Below are positions 9,288 through 17,636 of a DNA stretch of 64,000 nucleotides, one piece after another (within the stretch, counting starts at the first letter, position 1; each line of letters starts with the position of its first letter). The DNA lies in assembly GCF_004354915.1 (NCBI RefSeq), contig NZ_SMSI01000003.1, positions 116,001 through 180,000 of the forward strand. The letters run 5' to 3'. Made by a program: the position numbers and the translations under genes. Source of the DNA: Pseudohoeflea suaedae. GTDB taxonomy: Bacteria; Pseudomonadota; Alphaproteobacteria; Rhizobiales; Rhizobiaceae. Below the pieces are notes generated by a model that was not told the DNA's origin, did not search any database, and saw nothing but the letters and a program-made list of their open reading frames with translations.

Positions 9288-10694
9288 TCAGGGCAGGATT
9301 TTCGACGGGTTGAACAGATCGTCCGGATCGATCGACTGCTTTATCAGCCGCATCAGGGCTATCGCCGCGTCGCCGTGTTCGGCGGTCATGAACTTCGCCT
9401 TGCCATAGCCGACGCCATGCTCGCCGGTACAGGTGCCGCCGAGGGAGATAGCGTGGTGACCCAGCCGTTCGGCAAGCCTTTCCGCCATTGCGCGTTCGTC
9501 CGCATCTTCGGGGTCGATCACGTAGCTCATGTGGAAATTGCCATCCCCGACATGTCCGAGCGAACTGACGGGAAACGGTGCCAGCGCCGCATCGGCCTGG
9601 GCGAAAGCGATGCATTCGGGAAGCTTGGAGATCGGCACGCAGACGTCCGTGCCCCAGATTCTGGCGCCCGGCCGCAACGCCATGATCGCGTAGTGGAAAT
9701 CATGCCGCGCCTGCCACAGCCTGCTTCGCTCTTCCGGCGTTGCCGCCCATGCGAAGCCGGAACCATCGTTACCGAGCGCGATCTCTCCCGCCCGCTCCGC
9801 CTGTTCCTCGACGGACGACGGAGAGCCGTGGAATTCAAAGAAGAGGGCCGGTGCGACGGGATAGTCGAGATTGGCGAAACGATTGACGGCTTCCATGCCC
9901 ACCGCGTCGACAAATTCGACGCGCGCGACAGGGATGCCGCACTGGATCGTCTCGATGGCCGCGGTCACCGCCGATGCCGCGTCGGGAAAGCTGCAGACGG
10001 CGGCCGTCACCGCCTCGGGAATTCCGTGAAGCTTGACGGTCACTTCGGTGATGATGCCGAGCGTTCCCTCCGCGCCGACGAAGAGCCGGGTGAGGTCGTA
10101 ACCCGCGGAGGATTTGCGCGCGCGGTTGGCGGTCTTGACGATCGAGCCGTCCGGCAGCACGACCGTCAGCGAAAGCACGTTCTCGCGCATGGTTCCGTAA
10201 CGAACCGCATTGGTGCCGGAGGCTCGCGTCGATGCCATGCCGCCGAGTGTTGCGTCTGCCCCAGGATCGACGGGAAAGAAAAGCCCGGTGTCGCGGATAT
10301 AGGCGTTGAGCTGCTTGCGGGTGACGCCGGCTTCGACTGTGATGTCCATGTCCTCCGGTCTGACGTCCACGACGCGGTTCATGCGGGAAAGATCGACGCA
10401 GATGCCGCCCTTCAGGGCCGCGGTGTGGCCCTCGAGCGAAGTCCCGGCACCGAAGGCAACGATCGGCAATTGCTCACGTCGCGCAAACCGCACCACCGCG
10501 GCAACCTCGTCGGTCGTTTCCGGAAAGCAGATGATGTCGGGCGGAAAGGAGGGATGGTAGCACTCGCCCTTTCCACGGACATAGAGATCGGACGGTGCGG
10601 TGGAAATTCTGCCGCCCACGAGGCCTGCGAGTTCCGCTGCCAGTTCGGAGGGCAGCGCCGTGATGCTGCGGGCGACATCATGCGTCACGTCCAT
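9288..10694 (-). CDS. FAD-binding 2-hydroxyacid dehydrogenase (GlcD / D-lactate dehydrogenase type)
   Basis: 468 residues. The N-terminal PCMH-type FAD-binding domain includes PIVAFGAGTSLEGHTAAL and DPGADATLGGMASTRASGTN. The C-terminal FAD-oxidase domain ends in the family hallmark TGEHGVGYGK and DPDDLFNPSKILP. It should oxidise a D-2-hydroxy acid (glycolate, D-lactate or a longer one) to the 2-keto acid. No GlcE/GlcF subunits are adjacent, so it more resembles single-subunit D-lactate dehydrogenases. It follows the TRAP permease gene by 16 bases and is probably the catabolic enzyme for the imported acid. Confidence 0.9.
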   Translation of the reverse strand: MDVTHDVARSITALPSELAAELAGLVGGRISTAPSDLYVRGKGECYHPSFPPDIICFPETTDEVAAVVRFARREQLPIVAFGAGTSLEGHTAALKGGICVDLSRMNRVVDVRPEDMDITVEAGVTRKQLNAYIRDTGLFFPVDPGADATLGGMASTRASGTNAVRYGTMRENVLSLTVVLPDGSIVKTANRARKSSAGYDLTRLFVGAEGTLGIITEVTVKLHGIPEAVTAAVCSFPDAASAVTAAIETIQCGIPVARVEFVDAVGMEAVNRFANLDYPVAPALFFEFHGSPSSVEEQAERAGEIALGNDGSGFAWAATPEERSRLWQARHDFHYAIMALRPGARIWGTDVCVPISKLPECIAFAQADAALAPFPVSSLGHVGDGNFHMSYVIDPEDADERAMAERLAERLGHHAISLGGTCTGEHGVGYGKAKFMTAEHGDAAIALMRLIKQSIDPDDLFNPSKILP

Positions 10695-10710
10695 GGTGTT
10701 TTCCTTTTCC

Positions 10711-12000
10711 TCAGTTGAGCCCGAAGAGATGCGGCAGGAACAGCACGGTCTGCGGCACGTAGGTGATGATCATCAGTACGGCGATTGCCGCAAGCAGGAA
10801 TGGCCACATGCTGCGTACCACCCGTTCCAGCGGAACGCCGGTAACGATCGAGCCGGTGAACAGTGCCGCCCCGTAGGGCGGCGTGATGAGGCCGATAACG
10901 AGATTGAAGACGACGACGACGCCAAAATGGACCGGATCGATTCCGAGCTTGACGGCAAGAGGCATCAGCATGGGCACGATGATAAAGATCGCCGGCAGCA
11001 TGTCCATCACCATGCCCCAGAGCAACAGGAAGATGTTGATGATCAGCAGGATCACATACTTATTGTCGGTAATGCCGAACAGCGCGCCCGCAATGAGTTC
11101 CGGGACCTTTTCCGCAGCCAGTACCCAGGAGAAGACCGCGGATGCTCCGGAGAGAAGAAGAACGACGGCTGCAAGCGTGCCGCTGCGTGCGAAGAGCAGG
11201 CCGAGCGTTTTCCAGTCGATCGTGCCGCGTTTGCTGGCCACCAGCAGGATGAGCCCGTAGGCGACAGCGGCGGCGGACGCTTCGGTCGGGGTGAAGACAC
11301 CGCTCAGGATGCCGCCGAGAATGATGAACGGCATGGTGAGGAAGGGGAGGGACTGCACGAGAATTCGCAGGAAGGCGCCCGGGGTCAGCCGCTCGTCGCG
11401 CGCCCGCTTCATGTTGCGCGAGGTCAGGACGACGACGACGGCCATGGCAATGGCGACGAGAACGCCGGGCACGGCGCCACCCACAAGCAGCCCGCCGATC
11501 GAGGTGCCGGTGATCGCTCCCACCAGGACCATCGGGATGCTTGGGGGAATGATGGCGCCCTTGATGGAGGCGGATACGGCAAGCGCGGTGGCGAAGGGTT
11601 TGGTGAAACCGCCTCGCTCCATCATGCGTACCTGCATCCGGCCGAGGCCGGCAATTTCCGAAATGGCAGAACCCGAGCAGCCGCCGAAGAGCATGCTGGA
11701 CACGATCGTCACATAGCCGACGCCGCCCTTGAAACGTCCGACGACCGCATTGGAGAAGGTGAGCATCTTCTCAGCCGTCCCCGAGACCACCATCAGGTCC
11801 CCGGCCAGCATGAAGAAGGGAATGGCAAGCAGCGTGAAACTGTCGATGCCGATGAAAAACTGCTGCACCACCAGATAGAGCGGCTGACCGACATAGACGA
11901 AGTAGACGATGGTGCTTGCCAGCATGGCGAAGGACAGCGGAACGCCGACAACCATCATGGCGAAGAAAGAAATCAGCAGAAGGGCGAGCGGAGAGATCAT
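10711..12000 (-). CDS. dctM: TRAP transporter large permease (DctM)
   Basis: 429-residue DctM-family protein: SFAMLASTIVYFVYVG near the N-terminus, GCSGSAISEIAGLGRMQV, and FGVVVVFNLVIGLITPPYG toward the C-terminus, with about twelve hydrophobic stretches. It is the ion-coupled channel subunit of a TRAP importer. It overlaps the small permease gene by four bases. The gene order binding protein, small permease, large permease, dehydrogenase runs on the minus strand, indicating uptake of an organic acid that the next gene oxidises. Confidence 0.95.
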   Translation of the reverse strand: MISPLALLLISFFAMMVVGVPLSFAMLASTIVYFVYVGQPLYLVVQQFFIGIDSFTLLAIPFFMLAGDLMVVSGTAEKMLTFSNAVVGRFKGGVGYVTIVSSMLFGGCSGSAISEIAGLGRMQVRMMERGGFTKPFATALAVSASIKGAIIPPSIPMVLVGAITGTSIGGLLVGGAVPGVLVAIAMAVVVVLTSRNMKRARDERLTPGAFLRILVQSLPFLTMPFIILGGILSGVFTPTEASAAAVAYGLILLVASKRGTIDWKTLGLLFARSGTLAAVVLLLSGASAVFSWVLAAEKVPELIAGALFGITDNKYVILLIINIFLLLWGMVMDMLPAIFIIVPMLMPLAVKLGIDPVHFGVVVVFNLVIGLITPPYGAALFTGSIVTGVPLERVVRSMWPFLLAAIAVLMIITYVPQTVLFLPHLFGLN

Positions 12001-12515
12001 AGCGCAGTTTCCTCCGCGTCTTCGTTGAGGGTATCGGCGAGCTGCGGCGCGAAATAGGCGCCGATGAGCTGCATCAGCCCCAGAACCGCGCCGATGGGAT
12101 AGGCAAGATAGATCCAGAAATAGGAGATCCGCAGCGCCGGGGTACGCATGATCCCCTCGTCGATCGCCAGTTCTGTCCCCTGTATCAGGATGACAAGTAT
12201 CGTGCCGAATACGATTGCATCGCCCAGAAGCATCAGCGCCTTGCGATGGCGTTCAGGAAACAGGTCCACGAACATGGTCAGGCGCGGATGTTGGGACAGG
12301 CGCAGACCCAGCGCACTGCCTGTCAGCACCAGGAAGAACATCAGGAACCGTGCGGTCTCCTCGCCCCAGAACAGCGGCGCATTGAAAACGTAGCGGCCGA
12401 TCACGCCGTAGAAGACGATGCCGGACATCGCTGCAAGAATGGCGGCGACGACAAAAACGTTGAGCCGAAAGACAAACCTGTCGACGATGCTGCAGGCGGA
12501 GAGAAAAGCTTTCAT
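11997..12515 (-). CDS. dctQ: TRAP transporter small permease (DctQ)
   Basis: 172 residues with four predicted membrane helices, including FVVAAILAAMSGIVFYGVIG and the DctQ-typical APLFWGEETARFLMFF. This subunit docks to DctM and is needed for transport. Its stop overlaps the dctM start (ATGA-type overlap), and a perfect hairpin separates it from the binding-protein gene upstream. The C-terminal tail TLNEDAEETAL is soluble. Confidence 0.93.
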   Translation of the reverse strand: MKAFLSACSIVDRFVFRLNVFVVAAILAAMSGIVFYGVIGRYVFNAPLFWGEETARFLMFFLVLTGSALGLRLSQHPRLTMFVDLFPERHRKALMLLGDAIVFGTILVILIQGTELAIDEGIMRTPALRISYFWIYLAYPIGAVLGLMQLIGAYFAPQLADTLNEDAEETAL

Positions 12516-12538
12516 GTCGCTTCCTTCGCGAAGGGACC

Positions 12539-12563
12539 GGCCGGCAGGAGAGCCCTGCCGGCC
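12539..12563 (-). terminator. intercistronic hairpin after the TRAP binding-protein gene
   Basis: Perfect 10-bp stem: GGCCGGCAGG at 12539-12548 pairs with CCTGCCGGCC at 12554-12563, with a five-base loop. It lies between dctP and dctQ on the minus strand and has no U-run. It probably acts as a partial terminator or as a 3' stabiliser that lets the binding protein be made in excess over the permeases. Confidence 0.6.
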
Positions 12564-12576
12564 CGTTTGTCGGATC

Positions 12577-13611
12577 CTATTCGGCAGTTCCTTCGCCGGA
12601 GGTATCCTTCAGGTGTGCGAAGAAGCCGTCCACGAACTCCTTGCCGTATTCACCTTCGGCCCAGCTGCGAACTGCCGGGGACGTGGTTTCGCGGAATTTC
12701 TCGATCTGTTCCGCCGTCGGCGCGTAGATCTGCATCCCCTCGTCCTGCAGCTTCTTGAGGGCCACGACGTCCTGAACGGCGCCGATGCCGGCATAGGCGA
12801 GCGAAGCCTCCCTGTTGGCTTCGACCACGGCTCCCTTGAGATCGTCGGGGAGGCCCTGGAACCACTCCTCGTTGACGAAGATGCCGGCCACGGTCATCAG
12901 GTGTCCCGACAGGGTCAGATTTTTCTGCACCTGATAGAACTTCTGCTGAAGGATGGTAGCGAGCGGATTTTCCTGCCCGTCAACGACGCCGGTCTGCAGA
13001 CTGGAGTAGAGCTCCATGAAGGGAATGGGGGTAGGCGTGGCGCCGAGCGCGCGCATCATTTCCTGGTGCGGCACGATTTCCTGCGTGCGCATCTTGAGAC
13101 CGGCAAGATCGGCCGGTTCGCGGATTTCCTTCGACGCGGTGGTGAAGTTTCGGAATCCGTAGGGTTCGAAGCCGAGAACGCGCACGCCGGTTTCAGCGGC
13201 GATGTCATCGACCATCGTCTTCATGTAATCATTGTCGGTGGCGAGCGCATCGACCATCTCGGCACGCGTCCGGTAGAGGAAGGGCAGATCGAGAACCCCG
13301 AGCTTCGGGTAGTACAGGGATGCGAAGACGCCGGAAGAAAAGCTCGCCACGCTGATCGTGCCGCGCCGGATCTGCTGGGCCATCGATTTGGCATCGCCAA
13401 GCTGGCCGTTCGGAAACAGGTCGACCTTCATACGGCCGCCGCTCAGTCTCTCAAGCGTGTCCTTGAAGACATAGGCATGGGCGGCCGCCGCGTTTTCAGC
13501 CGGCTGGTCAACGTCCGCAAATGAATATTTGAGCGTGTATTCCTGTGCGCCGGCAGGGCCGGCGACAAAGAGGGCAGTCGCGGTAGCTATCGCGATCAAG
13601 CAAGATTTCAT
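12577..13611 (-). CDS. dctP: TRAP transporter substrate-binding protein (DctP)
   Basis: 344 residues with a clear signal peptide (MKSCLIAIATATALFVAG, cleavage near GPAGAQ). The mature protein has family features: LKYSFADVDQPAENAAAAHA, the FPNGQLGDAKSMAQQIRRG segment, FEPYGFRNFTT and LKMRTQEIVPHQEM, which includes the arginine that usually binds the substrate carboxylate. It is a periplasmic receptor for an organic acid. It starts the dctPQM-dehydrogenase set; 106 bases separate it from the kinase gene upstream, so either co-transcription or a promoter of its own is possible. Confidence 0.94.
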   Translation of the reverse strand: MKSCLIAIATATALFVAGPAGAQEYTLKYSFADVDQPAENAAAAHAYVFKDTLERLSGGRMKVDLFPNGQLGDAKSMAQQIRRGTISVASFSSGVFASLYYPKLGVLDLPFLYRTRAEMVDALATDNDYMKTMVDDIAAETGVRVLGFEPYGFRNFTTASKEIREPADLAGLKMRTQEIVPHQEMMRALGATPTPIPFMELYSSLQTGVVDGQENPLATILQQKFYQVQKNLTLSGHLMTVAGIFVNEEWFQGLPDDLKGAVVEANREASLAYAGIGAVQDVVALKKLQDEGMQIYAPTAEQIEKFRETTSPAVRSWAEGEYGKEFVDGFFAHLKDTSGEGTAE

Positions 13612-13717
13612 GGGTTTCTCCTCCCGTTTGCATGAAGATCCAATAAGCGGATCAGTTGAATGTCTCCCCGCGCGCCGGCTCCTCCTCCGGCGAGCGTTAT
13701 AATTTCACTTGCAGGCT

Positions 13718-15445
13718 TCAGGCCTTGGCGCGGATCGGCCCGGAAGCGCCGATCCCGCCGGCGATGGCTTCCATCCAGATGGCGACGGCGACGGCGCCGC
13801 CGTCCGGGTTACCCAAGGCACGATCGCCGAGATAGCTTGCCCGCCCGAGCTTCGGGCGCATGTCGGCGGTGGCATTGGCTGCCGCACGCGCCGCCGTTGC
13901 GGCAGCCTGCCAGGCATCCGTTCCGGATTGTCCGTCGTTGCGGGCGGCACGCCATGCATCGAGCGCGGCGGCGAGGGCGTCATACATGGTCCGGTCGCCG
14001 CGCCTTGCGCCGCCGATCTCCGGGACAGAGTTCACGGCTTCGGCGAAAGCTGCGTCCCAATGGGACGCGTCAGGAAGGTCGATTGCGGCAAGGCTGTGGG
14101 CCGCCCGCATGAGAGCCGCGGCATAGAACGGACCGGAACTGCCCGCGATCGTCCGGCGCAACGTGTTGGCAGTGGCGACGAACAGGGTTTCGGGATTGGC
14201 ATAGGCGCTGTCGGGCAGGGCGCGCAAAGCCTTCGCGCCGCGTTCCATGCTGGCGCCCAGATCGCCGTCGCCGGAAAGGCTGTCGAGTTCTGTCAGGTGG
14301 GCTTCGGCTTTCTCGAGCGATTCAGCCACTGCGAGAACCACCTGCTGCAACAGGGGAGATAGCGGCCCGGGCGCAGGTGTAGCCGTGTCGGCTGTCATTG
14401 ACGCGCGCGCAACGGGGAGGACGTTACGCTGCTCGGCGATGTCACCGGGCCCGGGCCAGGCGGATGCTCCGGCGGCGGTATCGAGCAGGGAAATCCGCTC
14501 CTCGTCGAGCGGGAGCAGCGAGATCGAGCAGCCGGGCATTTCGAGTGCCGTCATGAAATTTCCGACCCAGGCCTTGGTGACCCGGCATCCGCGATCGCGC
14601 AAGACCGCCAGGGCTTTGCGCGCCACGATGGAGAGTTCCATCGGCGGCGTGGCGCCGAGGCCATTGACCATGACCGCGACGTGGCCGGTCTTTTCCGGGG
14701 CCATGTCCTTGAGCAGGGTTTTGACAATCTCGCTGACAATTGCGTCGGCGCTGTCGATCGTGGCGCGGCGGATACCCTTTTCGCCGTGAATGCCGAGACC
14801 GAATTCGATCTCATCGTCGCCGAGTTCGAAGCTCGGCTTGCCGGCGGCCGGCACTGTGCAAGCCCCGAGCGCGATTCCCATGGTCGCAACATCCTCCGCC
14901 GCCGAACGGGCGAGGCGCGCGACTTCGGCGAGAGGCAGACCATTCTCTGCGGCGGATCCGGCAATCTTGTGCACCAGAACCGTTCCCGCGATTCCACGGC
15001 TGCGCTCCCGTGCAACGAGGTCCCGCAGCGCGACGTCGTCGGCGACGATGACGGTCTCCGTGGGGATGCCTTCCTTGCGGGCGAGCTCGGCTGCCAGGGC
15101 GAAATTCAGGCGATCGCCGGTGTAGTTCTTGATAATCAGCAGTGCGCCCGCAGGACCGGCGACAGCCAGGATGGCGGCGAGTACGGCATCGACACTCGGC
15201 GAGGTGAAGACATCTCCGGCGACAGCGGCGGTCAGCATTCCCGTTCCGACGTAACCTGCGTGAGCGGGCTCGTGGCCGCTGCCCCCGCCGGAGATCACGG
15301 CGACCTTGCGATCGGCGACAGCCGGGAGATCGTTTCGCAGGACGACGTTCTCGTCAGACAGGAGTGCAAGGTGAGGAGATACATCAACCAACCCCTCCAG
15401 CATTTCACGAACGGCGGCCCTCGGTTCATTGACCAGCTTTTTCAT
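13718..15445 (-). CDS. dihydroxyacetone kinase family protein, fused DhaK-DhaL
   Basis: 575 residues joining both kinase domains, as in ATP-dependent dihydroxyacetone kinases. The DhaK part (about 1-330) has ISGGGSGHEPAHAGYVG and FGLGIHGEKGIRRA. His220 of the latter matches the histidine that binds the substrate carbonyl as a hemiaminal. The DhaL part (about 355-575) has LSGDGDLGASMERG with the Mg-binding aspartates 393 and 395. Substrate may be dihydroxyacetone, erythrulose or another ketose; paralogues of this type in Rhizobiales serve tetritol pathways, so the exact sugar is open. A palindrome shared with the TTT promoter lies 22 bases upstream of the start. Confidence 0.92.
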   Translation of the reverse strand: MKKLVNEPRAAVREMLEGLVDVSPHLALLSDENVVLRNDLPAVADRKVAVISGGGSGHEPAHAGYVGTGMLTAAVAGDVFTSPSVDAVLAAILAVAGPAGALLIIKNYTGDRLNFALAAELARKEGIPTETVIVADDVALRDLVARERSRGIAGTVLVHKIAGSAAENGLPLAEVARLARSAAEDVATMGIALGACTVPAAGKPSFELGDDEIEFGLGIHGEKGIRRATIDSADAIVSEIVKTLLKDMAPEKTGHVAVMVNGLGATPPMELSIVARKALAVLRDRGCRVTKAWVGNFMTALEMPGCSISLLPLDEERISLLDTAAGASAWPGPGDIAEQRNVLPVARASMTADTATPAPGPLSPLLQQVVLAVAESLEKAEAHLTELDSLSGDGDLGASMERGAKALRALPDSAYANPETLFVATANTLRRTIAGSSGPFYAAALMRAAHSLAAIDLPDASHWDAAFAEAVNSVPEIGGARRGDRTMYDALAAALDAWRAARNDGQSGTDAWQAAATAARAAANATADMRPKLGRASYLGDRALGNPDGGAVAVAIWMEAIAGGIGASGPIRAKA

Positions 15446-15466
15446 AATCGCCTCCCTTGCATTCTT

Positions 15467-15483
15467 ATCCCGAATAATGGGAT
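15467..15483. promoter_or_regulatory. operator palindrome upstream of the kinase gene
   Basis: ATCCCGAATAATGGGAT: 5-bp arms ATCCC/GGGAT around a seven-base centre. The reverse complement of the site at 16543-16559 differs from it at one of 17 positions. It is 22-38 bases upstream of the kinase ATG, on the downstream side of a possible -35 (TTGACC on the minus strand near 15527). Binding here would block transcription. The nearby IclR protein is the likeliest ligand. Confidence 0.6.
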
Positions 15484-15544
15484 TAAAGCTATCAAAGTGG
15501 CGTTATGTGCCATTAATAAAAATGGTGGTCAACCGTGTTTCGCG

Positions 15545-15569
15545 CATTCCGTATTTCGTTTACGGAATG
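15545..15569. promoter_or_regulatory. inverted repeat upstream of the IclR gene (possible autoregulation site)
   Basis: Arms CATTCCGTA (15545-15553) and TACGGAATG (15561-15569) match perfectly over 9 bp with a seven-base spacer. It lies in the divergent space between the kinase and the IclR gene, 120 bases before the chosen IclR start. Its arms resemble ATTCCG/CGGAAT half-sites known for several IclR-family proteins. Function is inferred. Confidence 0.5.
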
Positions 15570-15688
15570 TGTGTAGCTGTTCCGAAATCTGCTATGTGGA
15601 TGACGGCGGGTGCCGTACTGGCCAATTTCTCAGCGAAATGGCAATGTTAAAGCTGTATTCAAAAGACGGACGGGAGCTGAACGCGGTA

Positions 15689-16516
15689 ATGGATATCAAT
15701 AGCGATAAGACGCTTGTTGAGGAAGCCGAGGCAGAGACTAGCCGGGACGGTGGCGCGAAGTCATTCTACAAGATGGCGGCGGTTCTCGATTGTTTCACCC
15801 GGGCCAAGGGGAGCCTGTCGATCGCAGATCTCGTCGAGATGACGGGCATGCCGCGCACGACGATCCACCGCATCGTTGCATCGCTGCGTGACATAGGTCT
15901 CATCGACCAGGACGGGCGGCGACATGATTATCGGCTCGGGCTGAAGATGTTCTATTACGGCAGCGTTGTTCTTGCCAATCTCGACCTCAACCGTCACGCG
16001 AGGCCGCATGTCATCAATCTTCATCAAATAACCGGAGAGATTGTGCATCTGCACATGTTCGACGGCAGCCAGATGGTCTGTATCGAGCGCGAGGAGATGG
16101 GTGACACGCGGCTGACGACGCTGACCACGATCGAGGCGGCTCCGACCTATTGCACCAGCGTCGGCAAGGCATTTCTTGCCTTCCAGAAAGAAGACCTCAT
16201 TCGCAGGATCGCTGCGGAGGAGGGATTGCAGTCGAGGACTGCAAAAACGATCACTACTCTCGATGCCCTTCTCGAGGACTTCAAGGGTGTTCGTGAGCGC
16301 GGCTATTCCATCGACGATGAGGAAAACGAGATCGGCGTGCGTTGCGTTGGCGCGCCCATCCGCGATTCTCGCGGGCAGGTCTTTGCCTCGGTCAGTGTTT
16401 CCGGGCCGACAGAGCGGATGCCGATTGCCCGTGTCTCGGGTCTGGCATCGACCGTGGTCCAGACCGCAGACCATATTTCCCAGGAGCTTGGATGGACCGG
16501 TCGCAGGCATAAATAA
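15689..16516 (+). CDS. IclR family transcriptional regulator
   Basis: 275 residues. The N-terminal winged helix-turn-helix (about residues 30-85) has LSIADLVEMTGMPRTTIHRI. The C-terminal IclR effector domain follows, with YCTSVGKAFLAF, SIDDEENEIGVRCVGAPI and VFASVSVSGP. It is transcribed away from the kinase gene and toward the TTT transporter operon. Palindromes flank it on both sides, so it likely controls both, with an organic acid or sugar as effector. The frame is open upstream; ATGs at 15638 and 15644 would add 15-17 residues but have no ribosome site. The ATG at 15689 has only a distant GGGAG, so the start is uncertain. Confidence 0.9.
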   Translation: MDINSDKTLVEEAEAETSRDGGAKSFYKMAAVLDCFTRAKGSLSIADLVEMTGMPRTTIHRIVASLRDIGLIDQDGRRHDYRLGLKMFYYGSVVLANLDLNRHARPHVINLHQITGEIVHLHMFDGSQMVCIEREEMGDTRLTTLTTIEAAPTYCTSVGKAFLAFQKEDLIRRIAAEEGLQSRTAKTITTLDALLEDFKGVRERGYSIDDEENEIGVRCVGAPIRDSRGQVFASVSVSGPTERMPIARVSGLASTVVQTADHISQELGWTGRRHK

Positions 16517-16542
16517 ATATGCGGTCCCTATAAAATCTCCTT

Positions 16543-16559
16543 ATCCCACTATTCGGGAT
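16543..16559. promoter_or_regulatory. operator palindrome in the TTT transporter promoter
   Basis: ATCCCACTATTCGGGAT. Its reverse complement differs from the kinase operator at 15467-15483 at one position. It ends on the first base of a TTGACA -35 hexamer, an ideal place for repression or effector-dependent activation. Two near-identical copies flank the IclR gene, which is the main argument that IclR binds them. Confidence 0.65.
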
Positions 16560-16587
16560 TGACATGCATCAGACTCCTCTTTAATCC
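16559..16587 (+). promoter_or_regulatory. predicted sigma-70 promoter of the TTT operon
   Basis: TTGACA at 16559-16564, 17-base spacer, TAATCC at 16582-16587. It is about 30 bases before the binding-protein start at 16619 and directly abuts the palindromic operator. Confidence 0.55.
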
Positions 16588-16618
16588 TTCTCTTGAACCC
16601 GAGATTTGGAGGAGATCG

Positions 16619-17584
16619 ATGGGCACTTTTCACACACTCGCGTCCGCTGTTTTTGTGGTCGGCCTTGCAGGCGTCGCATTCGCGGACGAATTTCCAGCGC
16701 GCCCGCTGACCATAGTCGTGCCGGCCGGCGCCGGCGGCGGAGGCGATACCACGACCCGCATGCTGGCACGGGAGCTTGAGGGCGAACTCGGGCAGCCGAT
16801 TACCATTATCAATCAGGGACAGGGCGGCGGTGTCGTCGGCCTGACAAGTATCCGCAACGCGAAGGCTGATGGCTACACGGTAGGCCTGCTGTTTCCCTAT
16901 GCCGGCTACAAGTTCACCGGGCAGGCTGATTTCAAGGGCGCGGATTTCACGCCGGTCGCCAACTTCAACGGCGATTCATCTTCGCTGCTCGTCGCCGAGA
17001 GCTCACCCTTTACCGATCTCAAATCCGCGCTCGACGCGTTGAAGGCGGATCCGTCCGGCTTCAATGTGCATTGCAGCGGCGGATGCGGTAGCGTCTGGGA
17101 CATTCCCGTTGCGGGCATGATGCTCGACTACGGCATCGACGTCGCCAAGATCAACTGGATCCCGGGGCAGGGGGCGGCGAGCGGGCTGACTGAACTTTCG
17201 TCAGGCGGCGTTGATTTCCAGACGGCCTCCCTGCCCGAAGCCGCATCGCTGATGCAGGCGGGTCAGGTTCGCGCCTTGGCGGTGTTGAGCCCCGAGCCTG
17301 TGGCCGGTTTCGAGGATGTCCCGCTTGCCGGCGATACCGTCGGTCATCCGGTCGACGGAGGTACCTGGCGCGCGATCGGCGGCCCGGCGGGTATGCCCGC
17401 GGAAGCCGTCGAAGTCTGGCAGGAGGCAATCCGCAATGCCATGAACTCGGAGGAATTCCGTACCTCGATGAAGACCGCCGGCTTCGGCCTCAAATGGCTG
17501 GATTCCGCGCAGCTGAAGGCTTTGATGGAGCAGCACGAGGCAGATACCGCACGTGTGATGGGGGCGCTTGGCTACGGCAAGTGA
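16619..17584 (+). CDS. TTT transporter substrate-binding protein (TctC/Bug family), first copy
   Basis: 321 residues with a signal peptide (MGTFHTLASAVFVVGLAG, cleavage probably after VAFA). Bug-family features: DEFPARPLTIVVPAGAGGG, ARELEGELGQPITIINQGQG and GGTWRAIGGPAGMPAEAV near the C-terminus. These receptors bind carboxylates through the two loops around PAGAGGG. The ATG has GGAGG six to seven bases upstream. An open extension to 16559 would run across the operator and promoter and destroy the signal peptide, so it is rejected. It is the first gene of the operon with TctB and TctA. Confidence 0.93.
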   Translation: MGTFHTLASAVFVVGLAGVAFADEFPARPLTIVVPAGAGGGGDTTTRMLARELEGELGQPITIINQGQGGGVVGLTSIRNAKADGYTVGLLFPYAGYKFTGQADFKGADFTPVANFNGDSSSLLVAESSPFTDLKSALDALKADPSGFNVHCSGGCGSVWDIPVAGMMLDYGIDVAKINWIPGQGAASGLTELSSGGVDFQTASLPEAASLMQAGQVRALAVLSPEPVAGFEDVPLAGDTVGHPVDGGTWRAIGGPAGMPAEAVEVWQEAIRNAMNSEEFRTSMKTAGFGLKWLDSAQLKALMEQHEADTARVMGALGYGK

Positions 17585-17591
17585 AAGTAAT

Positions 17592-17621
17592 GACCGGCGG
17601 TCATGCTCCCGGCTGCCGGTC
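17592..17621 (+). terminator. intercistronic hairpin after the first TctC gene
   Basis: GACCGGC at 17592-17598 pairs with GCCGGTC at 17615-17621 (7 bp), followed by a T-rich TTATCTTATT. It sits between binding protein and permease genes and is probably an attenuator that raises the receptor-to-permease ratio. Confidence 0.5.
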
Positions 17622-17636
17622 TTATCTTATTGTTGA

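Noticed and set aside
9282-10718. A 478-codon plus-strand frame opposite the GlcD-type gene
   Set aside because: Antisense shadow; the minus-strand protein has full FAD-domain motifs and fits the TRAP operon.
14681-15637. Upstream in-frame extension of the IclR gene
   Set aside because: It would run antisense through the kinase gene and across the inverted repeats; IclR proteins are normally 250-280 residues.
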